Positions 55,054 to 64,000 of a DNA stretch of 64,000 nt are shown piece by piece. Position 1 is the stretch's first letter, and each line of letters opens with the position of its first letter. Source of the stretch: Flavobacterium aciduliphilum (GTDB lineage Bacteria > Bacteroidota > Bacteroidia > Flavobacteriales > Flavobacteriaceae). The position numbers and the translations under genes were made by a program. The stretch is from contig NZ_QLSZ01000004.1 of NCBI RefSeq assembly GCF_003268855.1, positions 168,709 to 232,708 on the forward strand, in the 5' to 3' direction. The notes under the pieces were generated by a model. It searched no databases, had not been told where the DNA came from, and saw only the letters and a list, made by a program, of their open reading frames with translations.

Positions 55054-56703
55054 ATGAAAAAGATTATTTTTTATTACATAACAAGTATGTTTATAGCTTT
55101 ACTATTTGTAAATTGTCAAGAAGATAGTGCTACTTTTGGAGAAATTTACTCTCCAACTAATTTACAAATTTCTTATGATATAGTTGGTAAAAATGCTAGT
55201 AATCCCTATGGAGATGGATCAGGCTTAGTTAATTTCACTGTTAGTGCAACAAATGCTATTTCTTACAAGTTTGAGTTTGGTGATGGTGAATCTAAAAGTG
55301 TTCCTAGTGGAATTTATCAAAAAAGATATAATCTTAACGGTGTTCATACTTATAATCTAACAGTTGTAGCTACTGGGAAAGGAGGAGTTTCAACAACAAA
55401 AACAATTCAAGTTACTGTATTAAGTAATTTTACAGATGATGAAGCAATTCAATTTTTAACAGGTGGGACATCTAAAAATTGGTATGTATCAGCGTCTGAA
55501 CTAGGACATTTGGGAGTAGGTCCTAATAGTAATAATAGTGAACAAAATTATTTTGCTTATTATTATATGGCACAGCCATGGGAAAAAGCAGCATCTGGAG
55601 ATAGTAGCTGTTTATATAATGCTGTTATGACATTTTCTAAGGTAGGTAATTCATTAAAATATTCTCAAAATAATGGAGGAAGTACTTTTTTTAATAAAGA
55701 TTATCAGAGCGTTGCTGGAGGTTCTGTAGGATATGATTATTGTTATAATTATGATGCTTCTGGAGAAAAGAATGTCTCATTATCCCCTTCAGAATCTGTA
55801 ATTATGCAAAATACTGACCATTTAACTCAAACTAGAGGTACAATCATGAATTTTTCTGATAATGGGTTTATGGCATATTATGTTGGAAGTAATTCATATG
55901 AAATACTATCAATAACAAATAATCGAATGAAAGTTAGGGTAATACAAGGTAATAATCCAGCCCTTGCTTGGTATTTGATATTAACAACTGTACAACCCGT
56001 TCAAGACCCTATTACAGACTATACTAATTTGATTTGGTCTGATGAGTTTAATGTAGATGGAGCACCAGATTCTTCCAAATGGAGTTATGATCTTGGGTCA
56101 GGGGGTTGGGGAAATAATGAAGTACAGAACTATACTAATAGTTCAGATAATGTTGTTGTTCAAGGTGGGAGTTTAAAAATTACTGCTAAATCTCAATCTT
56201 CAGGAGGTTATACATCAGCTCGTTTAAAATCTGAAAACAAGTTTGAATTTACATACGGGAAGATAGAATTTAGAGCAAAACTACCTACAGGAGGTGGTAC
56301 ATGGCCTGCGTTATGGTTACTTGGTGCGAATTACGATACCAATACATGGCCAAATTGTGGTGAAATTGATGTTATGGAACATAAAGGAAATAATCCAAAT
56401 GTAATTTATGCCACATTGCATTATCCAGGACATTACGGTGCTGGAGGTATTTCAAATAATTCTTTATTTCCTGGTGTTTCAACTGGTTTTAAAGTTTATA
56501 AAGTATTGTGGACCCCAAATTCCATAAGGTTTTATGTTGATAATGTCTTATTTCATACATTTATTAATAATGGATCTGTTCCTTTTAATCATGATTTCTT
56601 TTTAATCATGAATGTTGCGATGGGTGGAACATTTGGTGGAACAATTGACACAAGTTTTAGTCAATCTTCTATGGAGGTTGACTATGTTAGAGTATATCAA
56701 TAA
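55054..56703 (+). CDS. GH16 endo-beta-1,3-glucanase (laminarinase) lipoprotein with PKD and an unrecognised middle domain
   Basis: The protein has 549 residues. The lipobox Cys is at residue 21. A PKD domain (about 40-122; YKFEFGDGES) precedes a middle domain of unknown type (about 127-315). The GH16 catalytic domain (about 325-549) has the catalytic motif GEIDVMEHKG, with E437 as likely nucleophile, D439 as helper and E442 as acid/base. The GTWPALWLLG and WTPNSIRFYVDN segments are standard GH16. It is expected to cut internal beta-1,3-glucan bonds at the cell surface. A strong hairpin follows the gene. Confidence 0.9.
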   Translation: MKKIIFYYITSMFIALLFVNCQEDSATFGEIYSPTNLQISYDIVGKNASNPYGDGSGLVNFTVSATNAISYKFEFGDGESKSVPSGIYQKRYNLNGVHTYNLTVVATGKGGVSTTKTIQVTVLSNFTDDEAIQFLTGGTSKNWYVSASELGHLGVGPNSNNSEQNYFAYYYMAQPWEKAASGDSSCLYNAVMTFSKVGNSLKYSQNNGGSTFFNKDYQSVAGGSVGYDYCYNYDASGEKNVSLSPSESVIMQNTDHLTQTRGTIMNFSDNGFMAYYVGSNSYEILSITNNRMKVRVIQGNNPALAWYLILTTVQPVQDPITDYTNLIWSDEFNVDGAPDSSKWSYDLGSGGWGNNEVQNYTNSSDNVVVQGGSLKITAKSQSSGGYTSARLKSENKFEFTYGKIEFRAKLPTGGGTWPALWLLGANYDTNTWPNCGEIDVMEHKGNNPNVIYATLHYPGHYGAGGISNNSLFPGVSTGFKVYKVLWTPNSIRFYVDNVLFHTFINNGSVPFNHDFFLIMNVAMGGTFGGTIDTSFSQSSMEVDYVRVYQ

Positions 56704-56722
56704 AAAAACAATTTAGTTAGTT

Positions 56723-56765
56723 ACAATTACGAGGAAGTTAAATGCTTTCTTGTAATTGTTTTTTT
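56723..56765 (+). terminator. Hairpin terminator between the GH16 and GH3 genes
   Basis: The 15-base arms ACAATTACGAGGAAG (56723-56737) and CTTTCTTGTAATTGT (56745-56759) pair with two mismatches around a 7-base loop, then T-rich sequence. It lies inside the locus, so it may be an attenuator rather than the operon end. Confidence 0.78.
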
Positions 56766-56784
56766 AAAATGTCAATATTAAAAG

Positions 56785-59073
56785 ATGAAATATACAAAAC
56801 ATTATTATATATTATTTTTATTTCTTTTCTTTTTAAGCTGTACTTCTTCTAAAATTATTACTTCAGAAAAAAATACTACACGTATTGATTTTAAGGTTGA
56901 CTCATTATTACGAATCATGACTTTAGAGGAAAAGATAGGTCAAATGAATCAATATAATGGATTTTGGGATGTTACAGGACCTTCGCCTAAATTTGGTCAG
57001 CAAGCTATTAAATATTCGAATTTAAAAAAAGGTTTAGTTGGTGCAGTATTAAACGTAAAAGGTGTTAAAGAAGTTAAGGCCTTACAAAAAATTGCTGTTG
57101 AAGAAACAAGGTTGCACATTCCTTTACTTTTTGGATTTGATGTTATTCACGGATATAAAACTATAAGTCCTATACCTTTGGCAGAAGCATCTAGTTGGGA
57201 TATGGAAGCAATAAAAAAATCAGCATCAATCGCAGCAGAGGAAGCTTCATCGGTCGGAATTAATTGGACTTTTGCACCTATGGTTGATGTATCAAGAGAT
57301 GCAAGATGGGGAAGGGTTATGGAAGGCTCAGGCGAAGATCCTTACCTTGGTAGTAAAATTGCTATTGCAAGAATTAAAGGATTTCAAGGTGATGACTTAT
57401 CTTCTATTAGATCAATAGCTGCTTGTGCAAAACATTTTGCTGGATATGCTTTTGCCGAGTCAGGCAGAGACTATAATTCTGTTGATGTTAGTGAATCAAC
57501 ACTTCAGAACATTATATTGCCCCCATTTAAGGCTTGTGTTGAAGCAGATATTAAAACTTTTATGAATTCGTTTAATGATTTAAACGGCACACCAGCTACT
57601 GGAAGTAAATATCTTCAAAGAACAATTTTAAAAGAAGGTTGGAATTTTAAAGGATTTGTAGTGTCAGATTGGGGTTCAATAAATGAAATGATATCTCATG
57701 GTTTTGCAAAAGATAGCAAACAAGCGGCTGAAATAGCAATTAGCGCAGGATCAGATATGGATATGGAATCATATTCTTATGTAAACAATTTAGCTTCTTT
57801 AGTAAAAGAAGGCAAAGTGAAAGAAACCACAATTGATGATGCTGTTAAAAGAATACTTAAGGTTAAATTTGAATTAGGTCTCTTTGAAAACCCATACAAA
57901 TACTGTGATGAATACCGAGAGAAAACAACATTAGGGAAAGCAGAATTTCAAGAAGCTGTTTTGGATATTGCTAAAAAATCTATTGTTCTTCTCAAAAATG
58001 AAAGTAATTTATTACCGTTAAAAAGAACGGGTCTTAAAATAGCTTTAATTGGTCCTTTAGCTTCCGACAAAACCAGTCCATTAGGTAGTTGGAGAATTGG
58101 AGCTGATGATAATACAGCGGTATCTGTTTTAGAGGGAATGCAACAATATCAAGGAAATCAATTACAATATGCCAAAGGAGCCGATTTAACAATTGGGCCT
58201 ACAAGTTTTGTTCGAGAGTTACATATTAATACCAATGATACATCTCAATTTCAAGATGCTATTGCTCTGGCCAAAAATTCAGATGTAGTAGTTGCCGTTC
58301 TAGGCGAGCATGGCTTACAAACTGGAGAAGGAAGAAGTAGAACAGATTTGGGATTACCAGGAGTACAACAAGAGTTACTCGAGGAGTTATTTAAGGTTAA
58401 TAAAAAAATAATATTAGTATTAAATAATGGTAGGCCATTAGCTCTACCATGGGCAGCAGAAAATATACCTACTATTCTTGAAGCTTGGCATCTTGGTACA
58501 CAAAGTGGAAATGCCATAGCACAGGTGCTTTATGGAGATTATAATCCTAGCGGAAAATTACCTATGACATTCCCAAGAAGTGTAGGTCAGGTACCTATAT
58601 ATTATAATTACAAAAATACAGGAAGACCAATAATGAATGAACCTGAAAGCGTTTTTTGGTCACATTATATCGATCAAGAAAAAACTCCGTTATATCCATT
58701 TGGGTTTGGATTAAGTTATTCAAAGTTCGAATATTCAGATATAAAATTGAGTTCAAACATATTACCCAGAAATTCTTTTATAACAGTTTCAATTAATGTT
58801 AAGAATACAAGTTCCATAAAAGGTAAAGAAGTTGTACAACTTTATCTTAGAGATGATATAGGAAGTATTACTCGACCAGTTAAAGAGTTAAAAGGTTTTG
58901 AAATGATAGAATTAAATCCAGGGGAGAAAAAAACTGTTACTTTCATTATAGATGAAAAACTTTTAAAGTTTTATAATTCAAATGGTAAATGGGAAGCAGA
59001 ATCAGGAGATTTTAAAATTTTTATAGGAGGTAATTCAGTAGATACTCTTGAGAGTAATTTCAAACTTGAATAA
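56785..59073 (+). CDS. bglX: Glycoside hydrolase family 3 beta-glucosidase
   Basis: The protein has 762 residues. The N-terminus has a lipobox-like Cys at residue 19 (FFLSCTSS). A GH3 TIM barrel (about 40-390), an alpha/beta sandwich (about 400-640) and a C-terminal fibronectin-III-like domain (about 670-755) follow the BglX layout. The catalytic nucleophile is D295 in the VVSDWG motif, and KHFAGYAFAESGRDYN is the conserved substrate loop. It should release glucose from beta-linked oligosaccharides produced by the GH16 enzymes. It starts 20 bases after the hairpin. Confidence 0.93.
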   Translation: MKYTKHYYILFLFLFFLSCTSSKIITSEKNTTRIDFKVDSLLRIMTLEEKIGQMNQYNGFWDVTGPSPKFGQQAIKYSNLKKGLVGAVLNVKGVKEVKALQKIAVEETRLHIPLLFGFDVIHGYKTISPIPLAEASSWDMEAIKKSASIAAEEASSVGINWTFAPMVDVSRDARWGRVMEGSGEDPYLGSKIAIARIKGFQGDDLSSIRSIAACAKHFAGYAFAESGRDYNSVDVSESTLQNIILPPFKACVEADIKTFMNSFNDLNGTPATGSKYLQRTILKEGWNFKGFVVSDWGSINEMISHGFAKDSKQAAEIAISAGSDMDMESYSYVNNLASLVKEGKVKETTIDDAVKRILKVKFELGLFENPYKYCDEYREKTTLGKAEFQEAVLDIAKKSIVLLKNESNLLPLKRTGLKIALIGPLASDKTSPLGSWRIGADDNTAVSVLEGMQQYQGNQLQYAKGADLTIGPTSFVRELHINTNDTSQFQDAIALAKNSDVVVAVLGEHGLQTGEGRSRTDLGLPGVQQELLEELFKVNKKIILVLNNGRPLALPWAAENIPTILEAWHLGTQSGNAIAQVLYGDYNPSGKLPMTFPRSVGQVPIYYNYKNTGRPIMNEPESVFWSHYIDQEKTPLYPFGFGLSYSKFEYSDIKLSSNILPRNSFITVSINVKNTSSIKGKEVVQLYLRDDIGSITRPVKELKGFEMIELNPGEKKTVTFIIDEKLLKFYNSNGKWEAESGDFKIFIGGNSVDTLESNFKLE

Positions 59074-59126
59074 TATAAACTCTTAAGAATTTTATAATCT
59101 ATTTACATTTTATAATTATAATACAT

Positions 59127-60278
59127 ATGAAAAACCCATTTATTTTACTGTTTTTATTTTGTGTTGCTATAACTTCAGCTCAATTTAATTATCAATCAAC
59201 AATAAGGAATAGTACTGGACAAGTTATTAGTAATCAAATAATTTCTCTCAGATTTAACATAAAATCATATGCAATTACTGGTACAACTGTTTATTCAGAA
59301 ATACAGCATCCATTAACAAATTCACAAGGAAATATTTCTGTACTAATAGGTAATGGATATCCTACAATAGGATTATTTTCTCAAATTAATTGGACTTCTG
59401 GACCATATTATTTAACTGTTGAGTTTTTTACAGGAACTAATTCTTGTCAATGGGTAAATATTCCATTTGATCAAAATGGCACTTTAGGTCAATTAGTATC
59501 ATTTTGCAATGGACAATATATTTATGGGTCTTGTTCCAATTTTAATAATTTGATATGGTCTGATGAATTTAGTACTTCAGGTGCTGTATCTTCAAATAAT
59601 TGGTTTGCGCAAACACAATTGGTAAATGGGAATAGCTGGTATAACAATGAACAACAACATTATACTAATCGAATTGATAATGCATATGTTAGTAATGGAA
59701 CCTTAAAGATTGTAGCAAAAAAAGAATCTTATACAGATCAAGGAGTAACAAAACAATATACCTCAGCTAGATTAAATTCGAAATTTGCTTTTACATATGG
59801 AAGGGTTGAAGTTAGAGCAAAACTACCTAGTGGAGTTGGTACGTGGCCAGCAATATGGATGCTAGGTAAAAATATAATTGAAACTGGAGCTTATTGGTCT
59901 AGTGCATTTGGAACAGCAAATTGGCCTGCATGCGGAGAAATAGATATTATGGAACATTGGGGAAACAATCAAAATTATATTCAAAGTGCCTTACATACTC
60001 CTTCAAGTTATGGGAATACAATTAATTTAGGTAGTCAAATAATTTCTACTGCATCAACAGACTTTCACATATATACTTTAGAATGGACTTCACAAAAATT
60101 AGTATTTAGTGTTGATGGAATTGTACATTATACATACCAGCCATCTATAAAAGATGCTACAACTTGGCCTTTTGATGCTCCACAATATTTATTATTAAAC
60201 ATTGCTATGCAACCCATTATTGATTCTAATTTTACTTCAAGTTCTATGGAAATAGATTATATTAGAGTATATCAATAA
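59127..60278 (+). CDS. Secreted GH16 beta-glucanase with N-terminal beta domain
   Basis: The protein has 383 residues with a signal peptide ending ITSAQ (no lipobox). An N-terminal beta domain (about 20-125; FNYQSTIRNSTGQVISNQII) of a kind common at the start of flavobacterial surface proteins precedes a GH16 domain (about 140-383). The catalytic residues lie in GEIDIMEHWG: E271, D273 and E276. GTWPAIWMLGKN and the C-terminal SSMEIDYIRVYQ match the first GH16. No T9SS sorting domain is present, so it may remain periplasmic or leave by another route. Confidence 0.9.
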   Translation: MKNPFILLFLFCVAITSAQFNYQSTIRNSTGQVISNQIISLRFNIKSYAITGTTVYSEIQHPLTNSQGNISVLIGNGYPTIGLFSQINWTSGPYYLTVEFFTGTNSCQWVNIPFDQNGTLGQLVSFCNGQYIYGSCSNFNNLIWSDEFSTSGAVSSNNWFAQTQLVNGNSWYNNEQQHYTNRIDNAYVSNGTLKIVAKKESYTDQGVTKQYTSARLNSKFAFTYGRVEVRAKLPSGVGTWPAIWMLGKNIIETGAYWSSAFGTANWPACGEIDIMEHWGNNQNYIQSALHTPSSYGNTINLGSQIISTASTDFHIYTLEWTSQKLVFSVDGIVHYTYQPSIKDATTWPFDAPQYLLLNIAMQPIIDSNFTSSSMEIDYIRVYQ

Positions 60279-61072
60279 TGTGATCAAAAATGGTTCTTAT
60301 TTGTTGTTTTCTTTTATTTTTGAAGTGTTTAATTGAGGAATTAGTTATATATTTTCTATAATTACCATTTTTTTAATCTGTAATTCGTATTTATTCTTTT
60401 TAAAGAACTTATATTTCATTGATCAAAAGTGGAAAAAATGTCGGTGATTTATTAAAAGATTGCTTTTTTATCCGTTGTTTATGTCAATTTTTTTAAGCTC
60501 ATCATTAATTTACTCTTTTATTAGGGAGTTTTTTAGATTTACTTTTCTAGGAAAAAGTGTCTCTCTAAATTCTTTGTTTTGTCTTAGGCATCTGTAAAGC
60601 AAATATTTATCCCATTTATTATGGTTTATTCTGAGATATGTCCTTACTTTTCTTAATTCAACAGGTTTTGTTTTAAAAAGAGAATTATAAATTTTTCTTT
60701 TTCGTGTCAATTGTTAAAATTAATTTTTTCTTTTAACTCAAACTCTAATCTAAATTAGAATTTCCAGTGATAGTAAACCGAATATTTGCTTTATTATTTT
60801 TTATTTAACACAAAAAACTAATTTAAAAATAACATCTTTTAAAAACAACATTTTTTCAAAAAAATATTTAATAAATTACCTCTACATTCCCTTATCATTT
60901 TTTAATTTTTTTTAAAATTAAAAGCTAAAATTAACGATGAAATTAGAATAAAATCACTGTTAATAGCTTATTTAATGTAATTTAAAAATGTATAGTTTTT
61001 GTATACGCAAACGATTTCGGTCTTGAATTCTTGTTTTTTACATTTACATCTCAAACCATAAAATTAATTTAA
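60279..61072. other. AT-rich intergenic region
   Basis: These 794 bases contain no gene I can support. A 66-codon minus-strand frame (60510-60710), basic and helix-rich, is open but has no recognised motif, no promoter and no neighbour. Two copies of TGATCAAAAnTGG (60282-60294 and 60421-60433) lie 139 bases apart. No clear terminator follows the GH16 gene. The promoter of the next gene is probably within the last 100 bases but lacks a clean TAnnTTTG box. Confidence 0.5.
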
Positions 61073-64000
61073 ATGAAAAAACTTTTTTTACTATTTTTCT
61101 TAATGATTTTTTCATTAGGACAATCACAAACCTTATCGGGTACTTGGAAAGTTACTTCTATAGGTGTTGGACCAAATCAAGGAGATATTGGTTGGTGGTC
61201 TCTTTCTGTTAATTCTGGGGAAAGAGCATGTTTTTTTGATGACACATATGTGTTTAATGAAAATGGAACATTTCAAAATGTTCAAGGTAATCAGACCTGG
61301 GTAGAGGGTTGGCAAGGGGGATCGGATTCTTGTGGTACCCCTGTGGCTCCTCATAATGGTTTAAATGCTGCAACCTATTCTTCTACTAGTACCACTTTAA
61401 CTTTGTTAGGAGTTGGAGCATACATAGGTCTTGCCAAAGCAGTTAACGGCTCCGAACTTTCAAGTCCAAACTCTGCACCTAGTTCAGTTACCTATCAGAT
61501 AAGTTCATTGACATCAACAACTCTTACTCTCGATATCAATGTTGGAGGTGCATGGTGGTGTTTTCAATTGGCAAAGCAAGGAGCTATTGATTCTACTCCA
61601 GCTGCCCCAAGTCCTACAATTGCTTCATCAAATGTCATTAAAATATATAATGATTCTTTCATTGGAGCTACAACAGCAACAATTGACACTTACAGAACTA
61701 GTTGGTCTTCTGCATCCCTAGAAAATGTTTTATTATCAGGTAATAATACTTTGAAATATACAAATTTAGGATTTGTAGGTATTGAAGCCGTAACTAGTCC
61801 AATAAATGCAACAAATATGAATATTTTTCATATTGACATGTACACTCCAAATATGACTACTTTTGGAGTGAAATTGGTTGATTTCGGTGCTGATGCTTCT
61901 TATGGAGGAGGAGATGATGTAGAGCATCAAATTAATTTAACTCCAACTCAAAATGGATGGAATAGTTACAATTTATTGTTATCAGATTTTACAAGTTTAA
62001 CTACCCGAGCTCACATTGCACAGATAATTCTTGTAGGAAATGGAACTGCTTATGTTGACAATATGTATTTTGGAAATGCTGTAACTAGTGTTGCTCCTGC
62101 ATTAAGTAATTTTACTATTCCAAATAAAAATACTTCTGACTCAGACTTTTCTATTACTGCACCTACAAGTACAAGTCCTGGAAGTTTTACCTATTCTAGT
62201 AGTAATACTGACGTAGCAACAATTATAAGCGGAAATATGATTCATATTGTTGGAGCAGGTACAACAACTATCACAGCAACTCAAGCTGCATCTGGAAACT
62301 ATTTATCAGGAAGCATTACTGCAAGTTTAGTTGTTTCGCAATTAGCACAAAGTCCTATCTCTGCAGCACCCAATCCTCCTTCAAGAAATGCATGGGATGT
62401 AGTTTCAGTATTTAGTGGAGCATATAACACTATTACAGGCACAAACTTTTATCCAGATTGGGGGCAAGGAACAACTTATGAACAACTTAATTTAGGAACT
62501 CCTGGTAATGCAACAATTCATTACTCTAATTTAGACTATCAAGGAATTAATTTGGTTCCTGATGGAAACCCTGGTATTAATGTTTTGTCAATGACAAAAC
62601 TTCACATAGATATATGGACACCTAATGTATCTCCTATCAATATTTATCTAATTGCAGGAGGAGAAAATTCTGTTACTCTAACCCCAACCTTATCAGGTTG
62701 GAATAGTTTTGATATTGATTTATCGGATTACTCAAATCAGGGAAGAAATTTAGGAAACGTAATTCAATTAAAGATAGAAAAACCTGGTTTCTCTTATCAC
62801 GCAGAAACTAATTCTGTTTATTTTGATAATATCTATTTTTGGAGACCAACTACTAATTTACCAACACCAACATTAACTAGTTTTAATGTTCCTAATAAGG
62901 TATTAGGGGATGCTTCATTTACAATAACTCCACCTACCAGTAATAGTTCAGGTGCTTTTACATATACAAGTAGTAATATAGCTGTTGCAACTGTTTCAGG
63001 AAATACTGTGACTATAGTTGGAGCAGGATCAACAATTATTACGGCTACACAAGCAGCATCTGGAAGTTTTGGTGCAGGAACTATTTCGGCTACTATGATT
63101 GTTTCTTACCCTCCACCTACTACTAACGCTCCAATTCCAACAGTTCCAGCAGATAGAGTTCTTTCTTTATTTAGTAATACATATACAAATGTTGCAGGGA
63201 CAAATTGGTTCCCTAATTGGGGGCAATCTACGTTAGTGTCAGATTTTAGTATTTCAAATAATAATATTAAAAAGTATGAGTTTTTAAATTATCAAGGTGT
63301 TGAATTCGCTAGTCCGGTTAACGCTTCAAATATGACCACTTTACATATAGATGTTTGGACTCCAAATTGTACAACATTTGAAGTATATTTAATTAACACC
63401 ACTCCTTCAACTGTTCAGCAAAGTGTATCTCTAAATCCTACTGTTTCTGGATGGAATAGTTTTGATATTAGTTTAGCTCAATATACAAATATTGCTTTAA
63501 ATAATATTGGACAATTAATGTTTATAGGAACTCCTTCAGGAACTAGTAGTGTTTATTTAGATAATATTTATTTTTACAAACCTAGTCCAACTATTGCCGC
63601 TCCAACAGTAGTGTCTCCAGTAAATTATTGTAAAGGTGACATTGCAACTCCTTTAAGAGCTGGTATTTACGGTAACACTCTAAAATGGTATACAGCTGCT
63701 ACAGGTGGAACAGCTTCCCTAACAGCTCCAACGCCTTTAACAACTACTGCCCCATCAACAAAAACATACTATGTTTCTGAAGTATTCTCTAATGGAGTAG
63801 AAGGGCCAAGAGCATCTATTGTTGTAAATGTAAATGCTCTTCCTACCGCTCCAACTACTTTAACAGGTACTGCTGCTGTAGGACCACTTGTAGGCACAAC
63901 AACAACGGCTACTTTCACAACAACAGCCGTTAGTGGAGCAACTTCATATTTATGGACTGTTCCTGCTGGAGTTACTATTGTTTCTGGACAAGGAACAACG
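61073..64000 (+). CDS. Large secreted modular protein (5' part), with third copy of the unrecognised domain and multiple CBM-like/Ig-like modules
   Basis: The frame is open from the ATG to the window edge (976 codons, no stop), so the C-terminus is missing. After a signal peptide (about 1-19, GQSQT), residues 21-169 are the domain also found twice in the 44290 protein (TWVEGWQGG, SCGTPVAPHNG, VGAYIGLAKAVNG). Then CBM-like modules (about 176-339, 436-591 and 693-836; each with a GWNSY/F core and a YxDN(I/M)YF end) alternate with Big/cadherin-like units (about 342-423 and 596-679; SNTDVATIISGN, VGAGTTTITATQAASGN). Ig-like T9SS-type domains begin near 840. It probably ends in a sorting domain outside the window. 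Surface polysaccharide binding is inferred. Confidence 0.85.
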   Translation, partial: MKKLFLLFFLMIFSLGQSQTLSGTWKVTSIGVGPNQGDIGWWSLSVNSGERACFFDDTYVFNENGTFQNVQGNQTWVEGWQGGSDSCGTPVAPHNGLNAATYSSTSTTLTLLGVGAYIGLAKAVNGSELSSPNSAPSSVTYQISSLTSTTLTLDINVGGAWWCFQLAKQGAIDSTPAAPSPTIASSNVIKIYNDSFIGATTATIDTYRTSWSSASLENVLLSGNNTLKYTNLGFVGIEAVTSPINATNMNIFHIDMYTPNMTTFGVKLVDFGADASYGGGDDVEHQINLTPTQNGWNSYNLLLSDFTSLTTRAHIAQIILVGNGTAYVDNMYFGNAVTSVAPALSNFTIPNKNTSDSDFSITAPTSTSPGSFTYSSSNTDVATIISGNMIHIVGAGTTTITATQAASGNYLSGSITASLVVSQLAQSPISAAPNPPSRNAWDVVSVFSGAYNTITGTNFYPDWGQGTTYEQLNLGTPGNATIHYSNLDYQGINLVPDGNPGINVLSMTKLHIDIWTPNVSPINIYLIAGGENSVTLTPTLSGWNSFDIDLSDYSNQGRNLGNVIQLKIEKPGFSYHAETNSVYFDNIYFWRPTTNLPTPTLTSFNVPNKVLGDASFTITPPTSNSSGAFTYTSSNIAVATVSGNTVTIVGAGSTIITATQAASGSFGAGTISATMIVSYPPPTTNAPIPTVPADRVLSLFSNTYTNVAGTNWFPNWGQSTLVSDFSISNNNIKKYEFLNYQGVEFASPVNASNMTTLHIDVWTPNCTTFEVYLINTTPSTVQQSVSLNPTVSGWNSFDISLAQYTNIALNNIGQLMFIGTPSGTSSVYLDNIYFYKPSPTIAAPTVVSPVNYCKGDIATPLRAGIYGNTLKWYTAATGGTASLTAPTPLTTTAPSTKTYYVSEVFSNGVEGPRASIVVNVNALPTAPTTLTGTAAVGPLVGTTTTATFTTTAVSGATSYLWTVPAGVTIVSGQGTT

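Noticed and set aside
60510..60710. Minus-strand 66-codon frame, basic and helix-rich
   Set aside because: No recognised motif, no promoter box, isolated in AT-rich DNA. It could be a remnant but is not supported as a gene.

Overview
The window looks like chromosomal DNA of a member of the Flavobacteriaceae (Bacteroidota), most likely Flavobacterium or a close relative. The base composition is strongly AT-rich. Promoters follow the Bacteroidota TAnnTTTG -7 consensus. There are type IX secretion (T9SS) C-terminal sorting domains, a SusC/SusD pair, and family-typical clusters such as purD/DUF6341/DUF6427/upp/DUF4254. No rRNA, tRNA, CRISPR array or insertion-sequence transposase was recognised.

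Layout. (1) 1-6.5 kb: housekeeping genes: the end of rpiB, a CDF metal exporter, tex, tatA, a membrane coiled-coil protein resembling an M23-peptidase N-terminus without the peptidase, a GH3/ANL-type ligase and a carboxypeptidase-regulatory-domain protein. (2) 6.6-26.7 kb: a surface polysaccharide locus: a nucleosidase-like DUF6909-type protein, Wzz, RmlA/C/D, an OstA/LptA-like protein with a duplicated C-terminal module, a flippase, three polymerase/ligase-like membrane proteins, glycosyltransferases, a methyltransferase, a UDP-glucuronate decarboxylase-like SDR and the initiating phosphosugar transferase. Facing these on the minus strand are a glycosyltransferase, WecB and a CapK-like ligase. 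(3) 26.8-39.2 kb: mixed core genes: a T9SS-exported Ycf48-like propeller, purD, upp, a GT9 transferase, an Lrp regulator, tadA, a TonB-like protein, dxs, a protein strongly resembling leptospiral LipL32, and a PaaE-like flavo-FeS reductase. (4) 39.3-44.3 kb: a small accessory island: an orphan gene of unusual composition preceded by five 11-bp tandem repeats, a DNA methyltransferase/restriction gene broken by an internal deletion and carrying a palindromic repeat inside its reading frame, a small membrane protein, and an AlbA/Schlafen-type ATP-binding regulator gene that also appears internally deleted. (5) 44.3-64 kb: a beta-1,3-glucan (laminarin-type) utilisation locus: a T9SS-exported protein with two copies of a ~157-residue domain of unknown function, an inner-membrane propeller/Y_Y_Y/HTH sensor-regulator, SusC, SusD, a PKD-like surface lipoprotein, a GH16 lipoprotein, a GH3 beta-glucosidase, a second secreted GH16, and the start of a very large modular secreted protein that carries a third copy of the same unknown domain.

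How it works together (inference). In region 2, dTDP-rhamnose and UDP-xylose-type sugars would feed an undecaprenyl-linked repeat unit that is flipped, polymerised and ligated. rmlB and wecC are not in the window. In region 5, the GH16 enzymes would cut beta-1,3-glucan at the surface, SusD/SusC would import oligosaccharides, and the GH3 enzyme would release glucose, with the propeller regulator sensing the oligosaccharides. The repeated unknown domain brackets the locus and is a good candidate for a new glucan-binding module.

Limits. Everything here comes from reading the sequence and from memory of families. No searches were run, and percentages or scores are deliberately not given.
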